Part shown: positions 23,954-33,043 of the stretch, piece by piece | How positions within the stretch are numbered: the first letter of the stretch is position 1 | Layout of the letters: each line of letters starts with the position of its first letter | Assembly: GCA_046297695.1 (NCBI GenBank) | Contig: JBKBHF010000011.1 | Location: 1-64,000 of the forward strand | Direction of reading: 5' to 3' | From: Permianibacter sp046297695 | Lineage (GTDB): Bacteria; Pseudomonadota; Gammaproteobacteria; Enterobacterales; Permianibacteraceae | DNA: 64,000 nt | Made by a program: the position numbers and the translations under genes | Notes under the pieces: model-generated | Databases searched by the model: none | The model's input: the letters and a program-made list of their open reading frames with translations, nothing else | What the model was told of the DNA's origin: nothing

Positions 23954-26099
23954 ATTCGCTGATGGCCATCGGCCGATAAAAGAAATAGCCCTGCACTTCC
24001 TCAATGCCTTCGGCTTCGACCAGCTCGAGCTGGGCGTGGGTTTCCACCCCTTCCGCGGTCACCTGCAACGACAGCGCCCGGCACAGCGACACAATCGATG
24101 ACAGCAGCGCCCGGCCGCGCGGTGACAGATCCAGATCGGAAATGAAGCTGCGGTCGATCTTGACCCGATCCAGCGGCAGCTCTTTCAGGTAGCTGAGCGA
24201 CGAATAGCCGGTACCAAAATCGTCCAAAGCGATGGTGAAGCCGTTGTCGCGCAGCCGCTGCAGTCGCTCGCGGGCAAACGCCACATCTTCCAGCAGGATC
24301 GACTCGGTGACTTCCAGCTCCAGTGCTTCGCGCGGCGCATCGCTCAGGCGGATGGCCTCATTGAGCACATCGAACAGACGCTCGTCGCGCAATTGCCGGC
24401 CGGACAGGTTGATCGCGAGTTTGATCGGCTGACGGGCACGCCGCCACTGCGCCAGCAAGCCGGCCGCCTCGCGGATCAGCCAATGGCCGATCGGCATGAT
24501 CAACCCGAGTTCTTCCGCCAACGGAATGAACGTGGCGGGCGGCACCCGACCGAGTTCATCCGGCTCCCAGCGCAGCAGCGCTTCGGCACCGACAATGTTC
24601 CGGCTGGCCAATTCGATTTTGGGTTGCAGCGCCAGCGTGAATTCGCCGTTGTCGACGGCGCGACGCAGCAGATTGCCGAGCTTGACCCGGTGCAGCAGGT
24701 GCTCGTTCATTTCCGGCCGGAACAGCGCGTGTCGGTTGCGACCGTCACGCTTGGCGGCATAGGTCGCCGCGTCGGCCTGACGCAGCAACTGGTTGACGTC
24801 AACGCCTTGCTGCGGCGCCAGCGTGATGCCGATGCTGGTGGTGACGGTGATGTGCTGATCGGCCAGCAGGATCGGCTCGTTCATGACCTGAATGAGTTTG
24901 TCGGCAACGACCCGGTATTCCTCATCGACACAGTCGAGCAGGATGGCAAACTCATCTCCACCCCAACGTGCCACCACGTCGCGCTTGCGCAGCGTTTGCT
25001 GCAGGCGTTCAGCGACTTGCAGCAACAGTGCATCACCGGCCTGATGGCCGAGCGCATCGTTGATGTCCTTGAAATTGTCCAGATCCAGAATCAGCACCGC
25101 GATCTGTTCGTGCGCCGCCAACCGGCTCAGGCGCTCGTACAGCGTGGCCTGGAATTGCTGCCGGTTGGGCAGCTGGGTCAGTACGTCGTAGCGACTCAAG
25201 CGCTCGACGCTTTCCGCGGCACGCTGGCGTTCGCTGATGTCATGCAGCGACAGAATCAGGTGCTGGATCGCACCGGCGCTGTCGCGCATCAGGGTAGTGC
25301 TGACCTCGACCGGCGTCACCGCCCCCTGCCGGTTGCGAAAGCGCAGTTCGCCACGCCACTGCGGCTGGGTCAGCCAGATCGACCATGGCAGCGGCCGATC
25401 GTCATCGAACAGGTGTTCGTCCAGCGTCATGCCGGCGAGAGTGCCGATCTCGACCCCGAACAACGCGGCGGCCGCTTGATTGGCTTGCAGCACGCCGTGA
25501 TCGACGGCCAACACCAACAGCGGATCGCGATGATTGCTGAACGCGGTTGCCAGCAGCCGCAACGCCGCTTCCGATTCGCGTTGCTCGCTGATGTCCTTGC
25601 GGGTGCCGCTGATCCGCAACGCCATGCCTCGGGCGTCGCGGGCGGTGGCGCGACCATAGGCGCGGATCCAGCGCCAGCCCTGCTCGCCGCGGGCACGATA
25701 CTCGGCAGCATAGTGCGGCGCGTGACCAAACAGATGGGCATTCCAGGCCAGCACGGTGGCAGCTTGATCATCGGGATGAATGCGCTGCACCAGCTCGAAC
25801 CAATGCGCGGTTTCGATGGTTTCTTCACCATCTGGCAGGCGGAAATAGTGCAGCCGCATGATGTCGGTCGCGGCTTCCCACTCCCAGACCATCTCGCCAC
25901 TGCCCCACAGCGCCAGACCGAGCCGGCGCTGGGCATCGGCCATCGCCGCCAGTGTCTGGGTCAGGGTTTGATTGGCTTGCCAGAGTTCGCGGGATTTTTC
26001 CTGCAACAGCTGCTCGGCCTGCTTGCGGGCTTCGCGTTCGCGTTGCAGCCGACGCAGCAGCAACTCGCTGTCGGCGGAATCGGGCGGAAGATCGGTCAT
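23907..26099 (-). CDS. PAS-PAS-GGDEF-EAL c-di-GMP signalling protein
   Basis: A 730-residue cytoplasmic protein: N-terminal coiled coil (10-60), two PAS domains (about 65-175 and 180-295), GGDEF (380-384 in RWGGDEFAILL) with an intact inhibitory RxxD site (RKRD, 371-374), and EAL (506-508 in GAEALLRW), ending near residue 725. Both enzymatic signatures look intact, so it may be bifunctional. Immediately downstream of the H-NOX gene (12 bases), the classical arrangement in which NO-bound H-NOX alters c-di-GMP turnover. Confidence 0.93.
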   Translation of the reverse strand: MTDLPPDSADSELLLRRLQREREARKQAEQLLQEKSRELWQANQTLTQTLAAMADAQRRLGLALWGSGEMVWEWEAATDIMRLHYFRLPDGEETIETAHWFELVQRIHPDDQAATVLAWNAHLFGHAPHYAAEYRARGEQGWRWIRAYGRATARDARGMALRISGTRKDISEQRESEAALRLLATAFSNHRDPLLVLAVDHGVLQANQAAAALFGVEIGTLAGMTLDEHLFDDDRPLPWSIWLTQPQWRGELRFRNRQGAVTPVEVSTTLMRDSAGAIQHLILSLHDISERQRAAESVERLSRYDVLTQLPNRQQFQATLYERLSRLAAHEQIAVLILDLDNFKDINDALGHQAGDALLLQVAERLQQTLRKRDVVARWGGDEFAILLDCVDEEYRVVADKLIQVMNEPILLADQHITVTTSIGITLAPQQGVDVNQLLRQADAATYAAKRDGRNRHALFRPEMNEHLLHRVKLGNLLRRAVDNGEFTLALQPKIELASRNIVGAEALLRWEPDELGRVPPATFIPLAEELGLIMPIGHWLIREAAGLLAQWRRARQPIKLAINLSGRQLRDERLFDVLNEAIRLSDAPREALELEVTESILLEDVAFARERLQRLRDNGFTIALDDFGTGYSSLSYLKELPLDRVKIDRSFISDLDLSPRGRALLSSIVSLCRALSLQVTAEGVETHAQLELVEAEGIEEVQGYFFYRPMAISEFNRLLSSVAPSDSEA

Positions 26100-26111
26100 G
26101 AAGCCATCACA

Positions 26112-26657
26112 TCAGAAACGCATCAGATCAAAACGGGCGCCGACCTTGCCGTCCTGACCGGTCAGTTCAGTGCGGTCGAGCCGTATCGGCTCCTGGTAAT
26201 GCTGGATGCAGGCGCGGATCAGGCCTTCCGCCAAATCCGGCAGCGGTCGGGCGGAATGGTACTCTAGTACGAGCCGGTCCGTCGCGTGCTCCAGCACGGT
26301 AAAAGTTGGCAACTCCGCCTCCGGGTACAACGAACGCACCTCCCGGTGAATGTGGCTGTCAACACTGGCAAGCAAAGCAAAGCAACCCGACTTGTCGGCA
26401 AACAAGGTCGGGTGTAAATACAGGAACCGGCCGAACAGATGGCCACCGAGCATTTGCAGCAACACCGGCACGGTCAGGCCGGTACGACCGGCCAGCGCCG
26501 TCAGCAGCGCCACCAGCTCGGGCTGCGGGTAATAGCCGACGGCAGTATAGGCGCCGCCACTCGGCGGCCGGACCTCGCTGAGCGCGGCATCCACCACGGC
26601 CGGTGACCAGCGCTGCTCCGCCATTTCCAGTAATTCGGTAAACACCATTCCGAGCAT
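26112..26657 (-). CDS. H-NOX heme NO/O2-binding sensor
   Basis: 181-residue heme sensor. The proximal heme ligand is His104 in SHIHREVRSLYP, matching the HxxVxxxYP pattern, and the porphyrin-anchoring YxSxR motif is Tyr133-Ser135-Arg137 (LEYHSARPL). ATG 26657 with GGGGA upstream gives the normal family start (MLGMVFTELLEM). In proteobacteria a stand-alone H-NOX is usually cotranscribed with its c-di-GMP enzyme or histidine kinase; here the partner is the PAS-GGDEF-EAL protein. Confidence 0.92.
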   Translation of the reverse strand: MLGMVFTELLEMAEQRWSPAVVDAALSEVRPPSGGAYTAVGYYPQPELVALLTALAGRTGLTVPVLLQMLGGHLFGRFLYLHPTLFADKSGCFALLASVDSHIHREVRSLYPEAELPTFTVLEHATDRLVLEYHSARPLPDLAEGLIRACIQHYQEPIRLDRTELTGQDGKVGARFDLMRF

Positions 26658-26958
26658 CAGCGATCCCCGTCCGTGCTGCGTCGGCCTCATTGCCATTCAC
26701 TGTAGTTGCTCGGCCGCTTGCCTGCCAGAACGGCCATCGGGCCGTGCTGCGCCGCAACGTGCACCAAGGTGCGAGATGTTCTAGGCTGGCCAGAGGTCAC
26801 AGCTCCGGAGTGTGCGGTGACCGCGACCGCCGTGCTTCGGCCGGGTGCGCCCGTCACCTGTTCCTGCCGAAGCTGATCGCCTGCCAGCCCTGATCCCCGT
26901 TCTGTTGCGACGCCATGCGCACCAGCGCGGAGTTTTTGTTTGCGCGAGGAGGCCCGTC

Positions 26959-28395
26959 ATGAACCCTGTTGTGTCAAAAACCAGAACCAATGCCATGCGC
27001 CGGAGGGGCGCCTGGCACACCGCCCTCTTGTCGTTTGTCGTGTCCTGCTTTGCTGCCTTGCCTGCTGCCGCCGAAATCGGCGACTACAGCGCCTGGCAAA
27101 CCTTTCTGAACCTGTTTTCCGCCCCCAAACCCGACAACAAAGTGACCGATGCCCAGCGCAGCGGACCGTATCCGCTGCTCGCCAATCCATCCGGCTTCAC
27201 CAGTTTTTCACCGACCAATTATTACGCCTGGCAAACGGTCAAACTGGCGCCGCAAACCGGCGCGGTCTGCGGCAACGGTTCGACCTACAAGTTCTTCGTC
27301 AACCGGGTGCCGAACACCAGCAACACCATCATCTATCTCGAAGGCGGTGGCGCCTGCTGGGACTACGAAAGCTGCACCGGTGCCAGTGGCATCCGCGGCG
27401 CCCGCAATCCGAATGGCATTCCCGATGACTACATGAGCCTGATGAATCCGGGCGCCAGTCTGGTGTCGCCGTTTGTCGTGCGGCTGCACCCGTGGACGCG
27501 CACGAAAACGCAGAACTGGAACATGATCTATGTGCCGTACTGCACCGGCGACATTTATTCCGGTGATCGGGTGGCGGTGTACAACGACCCCAATGGCCAG
27601 AACGCGCCGCTGGTCTGGCACCACAACGGCCTGCGCAACATGCGCGCGGTATTGTCCTGGCTCAAAGACAATCTGCAGCGGCCGGCACAATTGCTGACCA
27701 CCGGCTGCAGCGCCGGCGGCGCCGGTTCGCTGACCAACTACGCACACATCCGGCGCGACATGGCGCCGAGCAAAGGCTTCCTGATCGACGATTCCGGTCC
27801 GGTTTACAGTGCCCCGGTCAACGGTGATGACACACAGTATCCGAGCCTTCGGCTGCAGAATCACATCCGCAACGCGTGGGGCCTGAACAGTGGTCCGCTG
27901 CCGTACATGCAGAGCGAACTCGGCAGTTACGGCCTCAACCTGAATGATCTCGGCACCCTTTACCCGGCACTGTCGCAGCGCTGGGGCAATGACCGCATGG
28001 GCCACACCCATTTCTGGCAGGATCTGAATTATTCCTCGTACTCCTATGAGCGTTTCTACGAGGACATCTACAACGATCCGAACCAGGCCAGCCGGGAAGC
28101 GAAAATCCACGCCCGTTGGGCCACCGACACCAACCGGCTCAAGAACACGCTGAACGGCATCAGCAATTTCGGCGGCTACTTCCCGCAGTACCGCGCGGTC
28201 AATGAAAGCCATTGCACCACGATCATCGAGTTCGCCAACGGCGACATTCAGGAACAGGGCCTCGAACTCGATCACTTCATCAACAACGTGCTCAATGGCA
28301 GCGGCGCCGTCATGGATGCCTCGGAATCGAGCCCGCATGCCGACTACGCCAAGCCGTTCAACCTGCTGTACTGGACGCTGGATCAGTTGCTCTGA
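26959..28395 (+). CDS. Secreted pectinacetylesterase-family serine hydrolase
   Basis: Signal peptide (residues about 14-37, ending LPAAAE) then a hydrolase of the pectinacetylesterase/Notum family: oxyanion and disulfide motif IYLEGGGACWDYESC, the nucleophile in TTGCSAGGAGS, and the C-terminal acid/base region with Asp and His (ELDHFINN). GAGGA at 26946-26952 precedes ATG 26959. About 478 residues. Family members deacetylate pectin or deacylate lipid-modified substrates; the substrate here is not predictable. Divergent from H-NOX. Confidence 0.82.
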   Translation: MNPVVSKTRTNAMRRRGAWHTALLSFVVSCFAALPAAAEIGDYSAWQTFLNLFSAPKPDNKVTDAQRSGPYPLLANPSGFTSFSPTNYYAWQTVKLAPQTGAVCGNGSTYKFFVNRVPNTSNTIIYLEGGGACWDYESCTGASGIRGARNPNGIPDDYMSLMNPGASLVSPFVVRLHPWTRTKTQNWNMIYVPYCTGDIYSGDRVAVYNDPNGQNAPLVWHHNGLRNMRAVLSWLKDNLQRPAQLLTTGCSAGGAGSLTNYAHIRRDMAPSKGFLIDDSGPVYSAPVNGDDTQYPSLRLQNHIRNAWGLNSGPLPYMQSELGSYGLNLNDLGTLYPALSQRWGNDRMGHTHFWQDLNYSSYSYERFYEDIYNDPNQASREAKIHARWATDTNRLKNTLNGISNFGGYFPQYRAVNESHCTTIIEFANGDIQEQGLELDHFINNVLNGSGAVMDASESSPHADYAKPFNLLYWTLDQLL

Positions 28396-28408
28396 CGATG
28401 GCGGTAAA

Positions 28409-28446
28409 CCAACAGAAAGGGCGCCGATGGCGCCCTTTCTGTTGGT
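28409..28446 (+). terminator. Intrinsic terminator
   Basis: AACAGAAAGGGCGCC (28411-28425), GATG, then a matching arm ending GTTGGTTTC. Lies 15 bases after the esterase stop. Confidence 0.8.
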
Positions 28447-28476
28447 TTCGTTCTGCCCGGGTGACACCGCATTTCT

Positions 28477-29121
28477 CTACGGTTTGCCCGCCTCAGCGCC
28501 CATGGTGGCAATGCGGGCCTGTTCGAGCCGCTGGCGCAGGTACTCGTCGCGCGACAGGCCGTCGGGGATCACCGTCATTGCCATCACTTCCTTGACGATG
28601 TCGGCTTCCTGCCGTTTGTAATCGATGAAATTCGGGTCCGGATTGGCGAGCCAGGCCTGCTCGCGCAAATCGGACTGCGCCTTGTAATGGTCAATGAGGC
28701 TTTTGGCTTTGGTCTTGTAGTCGTCATCACCACGGGCTGTGTAGCGCAGCATGGCGAGCTTCAGCAACAAGGCTTCCATCGGCACCAGCTTGCCTTCCTG
28801 CTCATACTTGTTGGTGCCATCGAGCAGTTGCCGCAGCTGCGCCTGCTTTTCCTGCTCCGTCAGTTTTTCCGCGTTGTCGAAAAAGCCGCGGCTGTGCTGC
28901 TGGAAATCCGTGAAAGCATGATAGGCCTGCACGACCGGGTGGTCACGCAAATCGGCCGGTACCGCATCCGAACCGGCTGATGGCGCTGCGATCGGTGCTG
29001 GCGTCATCGCCCGTTCCGATTGCGGACTTTCTTTCGACGGCCACAACGCGAAACCGATACCCACCGCCAGCGCCGTGAGGACGCCGAGCAGCAGTCGCCG
29101 CGAATGCTTGTTGTTGTCCAT
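28477..29121 (-). CDS. Hypothetical membrane-anchored helical protein
   Basis: 214 residues with a strong RBS (AGGAGGGA) before ATG 29121. A single N-terminal transmembrane segment (LLLGVLTALAVGIGFALW) is followed by a Pro/Ala linker and a highly charged, almost entirely helical periplasmic domain (FDNAEKLTEQEKQAQLRQLLDG). It resembles lipase foldase or accessory proteins in architecture, but I see no family motif that allows a name. It follows hemL after that gene's terminator. Confidence 0.7.
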   Translation of the reverse strand: MDNNKHSRRLLLGVLTALAVGIGFALWPSKESPQSERAMTPAPIAAPSAGSDAVPADLRDHPVVQAYHAFTDFQQHSRGFFDNAEKLTEQEKQAQLRQLLDGTNKYEQEGKLVPMEALLLKLAMLRYTARGDDDYKTKAKSLIDHYKAQSDLREQAWLANPDPNFIDYKRQEADIVKEVMAMTVIPDGLSRDEYLRQRLEQARIATMGAEAGKP

Positions 29122-29140
29122 GGCAATCCCTCCTGCGATC

Positions 29141-29172
29141 CCAAAAAAACAATGCCCGGCACGCCGGGCATT
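29141..29172 (-). terminator. Intrinsic terminator after hemL
   Basis: AATGCCCGGC, loop, GCCGGGCATT with seven T residues on the minus strand. It lies 28 bases past hemL and before the RBS of the next leftward gene. Confidence 0.88.
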
Positions 29173-29199
29173 GTCAACGCATGCAAGAGCGGAAAACGG

Positions 29200-30483
29200 T
29201 CAGGTTTTCAGGGCACGGAAGCAACGTTCTGCGGCCGCCACCGTCGCCGCGATATCGGCGTCGCTGTGCGCAGCCGAGACAAAACCGGCTTCGAATGCCG
29301 ACGGTGCCAGATAGATTCCTTCATTCAGCATCAGATGGAAGAAACGCTTGAACGCCGGGATGTCGCAGGCGGTGGCATCGCTGTAACGCCAGACTTTTTT
29401 GTCGGTGAAGAAAAAGCCGAACATGCCGCCAACGGTGTGCGTGGTCAGCGCGATGCCAGCGGCTTTCGCAGCTTGCTCGAAGCCGGCCATCAGCTTCTCG
29501 GTTTGCGCGCTCAGCTTGGCGTGAAAATCCGGCTTGGCAACATGCTCGAGCGTCACCAGACCCGCGGCCATCGCGACCGGGTTACCGGACAGCGTACCGG
29601 CCTGATAGACCGGACCGAGCGGCGACAGTTTTTCCATGATCGCGCGCTTGCCGCCAAAGGCACCGACCGGCATGCCGCCGCCGATCACTTTGCCAAGCGT
29701 GGTCAGATCCGGCGTGATGCCGTACTTGGCCTGCACGCCGCCAAGCGCGACCCGGAAACCGGTCATCACTTCGTCGAAAATCAGCACGCTGCCGTAGTCA
29801 TCGCAGAGCTTGCGCAGTCCTTCAAGGAAGCCCGGCACCGGCGGCAGCAGGTTCATGTTGCCGGCGACCGGCTCGACGATCACACAGGCGATGTCATTGC
29901 CATGCTGTTTGAACAATGCCTCAACGTTCTCCAGATTATTGAATTCACCGACCAGCGTGTGCTTGGTGAAATCGGCCGGCACGCCCGGTGAAGACGGTTC
30001 ACCAAAGGTCAGCAAGCCGGAACCGGCCTTGACCAGCAGCGAATCGGAATGGCCGTGATAACAGCCTTCGAATTTCAGCAGCTTGTTGCGATTGGTGTAA
30101 CCGCGCGCCAGCCGGATTGCACTCATGGTCGCTTCGGTGCCGGAGCTGACCATGCGCACCAGCTCGATGCTCGGCATCAGCGCCTTGACCCGCTCGGCCA
30201 GGATGATTTCAGCTTCGGTCGGCGCGCCGAACGACAGGCCGTTCTGCGCGACATCGCAAACGGCTTTGATCACATCCGGATGGGCATGACCGAGAATCGC
30301 CGGGCCCCAGGAACCGACGTAATCGATATAGCGCTTGCCGTCTTCATCCCAGAGATACGCGCCCGCGCCTTTCTTGAAAAAGACCGGCGTACCGCCGACT
30401 TGGCGGAACGCGCGCACCGGCGAATTGACACCGCCGGGAATCGACGCCTGGGCGCGGGTGAACAACTGTTCAGAACGGGACAT
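29200..30483 (-). CDS. hemL: Glutamate-1-semialdehyde 2,1-aminomutase
   Basis: PLP enzyme of the C5 heme pathway producing 5-aminolevulinate. The PLP lysine is in TLGKVIGGGMPVGAFGGK, with the substrate gate GTLSGNPVAMAAG and FGAPTEAEIILAE also present. 427 residues from ATG 30483 (GAGG upstream), standard. Downstream of three small membrane-protein genes on the same strand. Confidence 0.97.
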   Translation of the reverse strand: MSRSEQLFTRAQASIPGGVNSPVRAFRQVGGTPVFFKKGAGAYLWDEDGKRYIDYVGSWGPAILGHAHPDVIKAVCDVAQNGLSFGAPTEAEIILAERVKALMPSIELVRMVSSGTEATMSAIRLARGYTNRNKLLKFEGCYHGHSDSLLVKAGSGLLTFGEPSSPGVPADFTKHTLVGEFNNLENVEALFKQHGNDIACVIVEPVAGNMNLLPPVPGFLEGLRKLCDDYGSVLIFDEVMTGFRVALGGVQAKYGITPDLTTLGKVIGGGMPVGAFGGKRAIMEKLSPLGPVYQAGTLSGNPVAMAAGLVTLEHVAKPDFHAKLSAQTEKLMAGFEQAAKAAGIALTTHTVGGMFGFFFTDKKVWRYSDATACDIPAFKRFFHLMLNEGIYLAPSAFEAGFVSAAHSDADIAATVAAAERCFRALKT

Positions 30484-30502
30484 GATGGACCTCAAATGCA
30501 GA

Positions 30503-30530
30503 CGTCATTCCCGCGTCGGCGGGAATCCAG
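30503..30530. repeat. Single REP-like palindromic unit
   Basis: Same unit as the pair at 18382-18463, with arms TTCCCGC and GCGGGAA. It overlaps the last codons and stop of the gene ending at 30505. Confidence 0.85.
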
Positions 30531-30999
30531 GGAGTGGCTCAACGGCTTCTTGATATTGCTCAGGAAAATGGCTTTTGAAAAACGCTTCCAGTTTCGGCTT
30601 CTGCTCCTCGGCGAGCACATACACTTCCAACTCACGCTCGTAGCGGTTGTGCCTGACAATAAACCGATCCGGCAGTTTGACCAGATGACGATCAGATCCA
30701 GCGCGGAACTGAATACTGCCAATTTCCGCAACGGGCATGCCATTGCTACTGCCGGTGTGGGGCTCATAAGCCTGCAGTACGCCATTGCGGATGCAGACAT
30801 GCAGCGCAGAGCGTAACCGCAACATGCGAATGGCGGAAATAAAGGCAGCGACAACTAAAGCCCCACCTTGCCACCCGACACCGTTACTAATTAAGCCGAT
30901 AGCAATGCCTGTCAGAGCAATAGTTATCAGGCCATTCACTTGCAGTTTACGGCGCCGAATGGCTGGCGGCAATGAAACGGCATCCGCTACTTCGTTCAT
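30505..30999 (-). CDS. Small membrane protein with a PH-like cytoplasmic domain (1 of 3)
   Basis: 164 residues: a basic N-terminus, two transmembrane segments (LITIALTGIAIGLISNGV and GALVVAAFISAIRML), then a beta-rich soluble domain (about 65-150) that resembles bacterial PH-like domains in layout. The C-terminal tail PGFPPTRE and the stop are encoded by the REP-like repeat. Start overlaps the next gene's stop. No named family recognised. One of three consecutive genes of this design. Confidence 0.7.
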   Translation of the reverse strand: MNEVADAVSLPPAIRRRKLQVNGLITIALTGIAIGLISNGVGWQGGALVVAAFISAIRMLRLRSALHVCIRNGVLQAYEPHTGSSNGMPVAEIGSIQFRAGSDRHLVKLPDRFIVRHNRYERELEVYVLAEEQKPKLEAFFKSHFPEQYQEAVEPLPGFPPTRE

Positions 31000-31469
31000 A
31001 CACCTGCCCGTGGAATCGACAACAAATCAGCAAAATGCTGCTGCATAAAAGCATCCAGCGCGGCAACATCGGCAGTATGTTCAAGGCGCGGAGCGGTCGG
31101 CAGTAGCACCTCATCACCGTCATGGGTATGCGCGACATAGCGGACAATTTGGCCATCAACTACGGTGCGTTCCAGCCGTTTGATTTGCGAACGCAGCCTA
31201 TTTTGGTAATGCCAAGGGAACAGCGTCTGTGTCCACCAAACGCGATCCGCTTCTAGCTTTAGTGCCGGTCGCTTGCTCACCATAAACGCAGAAACAAGCC
31301 ACATGATGGTGACTGGCACAGCCCCCCACAGCAAAGGCATGGATGCCATGCCGTTAGTCATTGCAAGCACAAGTGAAAGTGCCGCTACGGCGAGCACTAC
31401 ACCATGAAGCCAAGCGGCCATTCGGAGCTCACTTCTGGACCAAAACAACTGATTAGGTGACTTCATCAT
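30996..31469 (-). CDS. Small membrane protein with a PH-like cytoplasmic domain (2 of 3)
   Basis: 157 residues: two transmembrane segments (VVLAVAALSLVLAMTNGM and LLWGAVPVTIMWLVSAFM), then a soluble domain starting at KLEADRVWWTQTLF with alternating strands and an amphipathic C-terminal helix (DVAALDAFMQQHFADLL). Four-base overlaps link it to both flanking genes, so all three are translated as one unit. Similar layout to its neighbours but low identity by eye. Confidence 0.7.
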   Translation of the reverse strand: MMKSPNQLFWSRSELRMAAWLHGVVLAVAALSLVLAMTNGMASMPLLWGAVPVTIMWLVSAFMVSKRPALKLEADRVWWTQTLFPWHYQNRLRSQIKRLERTVVDGQIVRYVAHTHDGDEVLLPTAPRLEHTADVAALDAFMQQHFADLLSIPRAGV

Positions 31470-31948
31470 GAATGCTCGTTGGCGCTTTCTGCGACCCGCA
31501 AATGATCCTGAAATGCCTGAACCTTGCCCGGAAAGCGTTGTTCCAGTATTGCCGCCACGCTGTCCAGATCCTGTGCATCCTGAAAGTGGGTCCTCGCCAC
31601 GCCGACTGCGCCGCGATACTCGATTTGGACCAATCCTCTCGCTCGCAATATGGCGCTCGGCTGGCTAAACCGATGGATCTGTACCGCGTAAATATTGTCG
31701 ACCGGTATCCGGTGCGGCCAAGCGTTTACCCAGACCACGACGCGCGCATCATCCAGCGACAATCGCTGTGGATAGCGCCAACGGAACACCAGCAGGAATA
31801 CGAGGAATCCCAGCCAAGTCAGCAGAATAAACAGACTGCTGATTGATGCCTGCTCCAAGGCGCGCCAAGCCAGGAAGATCAAATAGACAAAGGCCAGCAC
31901 CAACCCGAGCTTTGGCGCCGGCGTTTTCGATTTCCAAATCGTGTTCAT
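31466..31948 (-). CDS. Small membrane protein with a PH-like cytoplasmic domain (3 of 3)
   Basis: 160 residues from ATG 31948: two transmembrane segments (LVLAFVYLIFLAW and LFILLTWLGFLVFLLVF), then a soluble domain (RLSLDDARVVVWVNAW) with a helix near the end (SVAAILEQRF). First of the overlapping trio, starting 5 bases after the pyrB stop, so probably cotranscribed with pyrB. Function unknown; PH-like folds often bind lipids or partner proteins. Confidence 0.7.
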   Translation of the reverse strand: MNTIWKSKTPAPKLGLVLAFVYLIFLAWRALEQASISSLFILLTWLGFLVFLLVFRWRYPQRLSLDDARVVVWVNAWPHRIPVDNIYAVQIHRFSQPSAILRARGLVQIEYRGAVGVARTHFQDAQDLDSVAAILEQRFPGKVQAFQDHLRVAESANEHS

Positions 31949-31953
31949 CGCAT

Positions 31954-32976
31954 TCAACCCTTGCGGACGTTCTTCCAGCTGATTGGCCGGCTGTACTTGT
32001 CGATTTCTTTCGACACACCAAGGATGCTGGCGAACAGCGCCATCCGGACCAGCACGCCGTTGTCGGTCTGGCGGAAAATGGCGAGATTCGGGTTGTCGTT
32101 CAGATCGTTGTCGAGTTCGTTGGCGTCGGCGCGCGAATCGCGCGGCAGCGGGTGCATGATCACCGTGCTGGGCTGACAGAACTGCGAATAGGCGTATTGG
32201 TTGATACGGAAGCGGCCGCGGTACTGGTTGGCTTCGTCTTTGCTGCCGAAGCGCTCTTCCTGAATCCGGGTCTGGTAAATGATGTCGACGTTGGCGATGC
32301 CGACGGCCAAGTCTTCGGTTTCCACCACGGTGTGCCCGGCAGCGAGCAGGCGGTCAGTGATTTCCTCCGGCATCGCCAACGCTTTTGGCGACACGAACAC
32401 GAAGCTGATGTTGCGGTACAACGCCAACAGCTGTGACAGCGAGTGCACGGTGCGGCCGTGTTTCAAATCACCGACCATGGCGATGCGCAGGTTGTCGATG
32501 CCGCGCTGCTGGCCGGCCATTTCATTCTGCATGGTGTAGAGGTCAAGCAGCGCCTGCGACGGGTGCTCGTTGGCGCCGTCGCCGCCGTTGATCACCGGCA
32601 CTCTTGATGCGCTGGCGAATTCGGCGACCGAGCCCGGCTGCGGGTGACGCATGACGATCAGATCGGAATAACCGGACAACACGCGGGCGGTGTCGTACAG
32701 CGATTCGCCTTTGGCGAGCGATGAGCTTTCGATGCCAACGGTCTCGCGCACTTCGCCACCGAGCAGGTTGAACGCGCAGCCGAACGAGACGCGGGTGCGG
32801 GTCGACGGCTCGAAAAACAGCGAGCCGAGAATGGCGCCGTTCAGCACTGTGGTCATTTTCTCGCGGCGGGCGTACGGCCGCATGCTGTCGGCGACCTGAA
32901 ACAGCGATTCGATATTGGCGCGGTCGAATTGTTGGACCGAAAGGATATGACTGCCGAGCAGGTTCATCGTGGGCAT
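31954..32976 (-). CDS. pyrB: Aspartate carbamoyltransferase catalytic subunit
   Basis: First committed pyrimidine step. The carbamoyl-phosphate loop is FFEPSTRTRVSFG, followed by SSSLAKGES and the conserved VMRHPQPG, MVGDLKHGRTVHSL and HPLPRD. About 340 residues, longer than E. coli PyrB by roughly 30. Start ATG 32976 or 32967, neither with a clear RBS. No pyrI follows, and it is not beside pyrC here. Confidence 0.92.
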   Translation of the reverse strand: MPTMNLLGSHILSVQQFDRANIESLFQVADSMRPYARREKMTTVLNGAILGSLFFEPSTRTRVSFGCAFNLLGGEVRETVGIESSSLAKGESLYDTARVLSGYSDLIVMRHPQPGSVAEFASASRVPVINGGDGANEHPSQALLDLYTMQNEMAGQQRGIDNLRIAMVGDLKHGRTVHSLSQLLALYRNISFVFVSPKALAMPEEITDRLLAAGHTVVETEDLAVGIANVDIIYQTRIQEERFGSKDEANQYRGRFRINQYAYSQFCQPSTVIMHPLPRDSRADANELDNDLNDNPNLAIFRQTDNGVLVRMALFASILGVSKEIDKYSRPISWKNVRKG

Positions 32977-33043
32977 TCCAGTGTCGGGTTGTCGAACGTG
33001 CCGTCGGCACGCAAACAGGAGAGGCAGCGGGGCCGGCTCGGCG

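Noticed and set aside
24393..26267. 624-residue plus-strand frame opposite the GGDEF-EAL gene
   Set aside because: Antisense shadow; conserved GGDEF and EAL motifs are on the minus strand.
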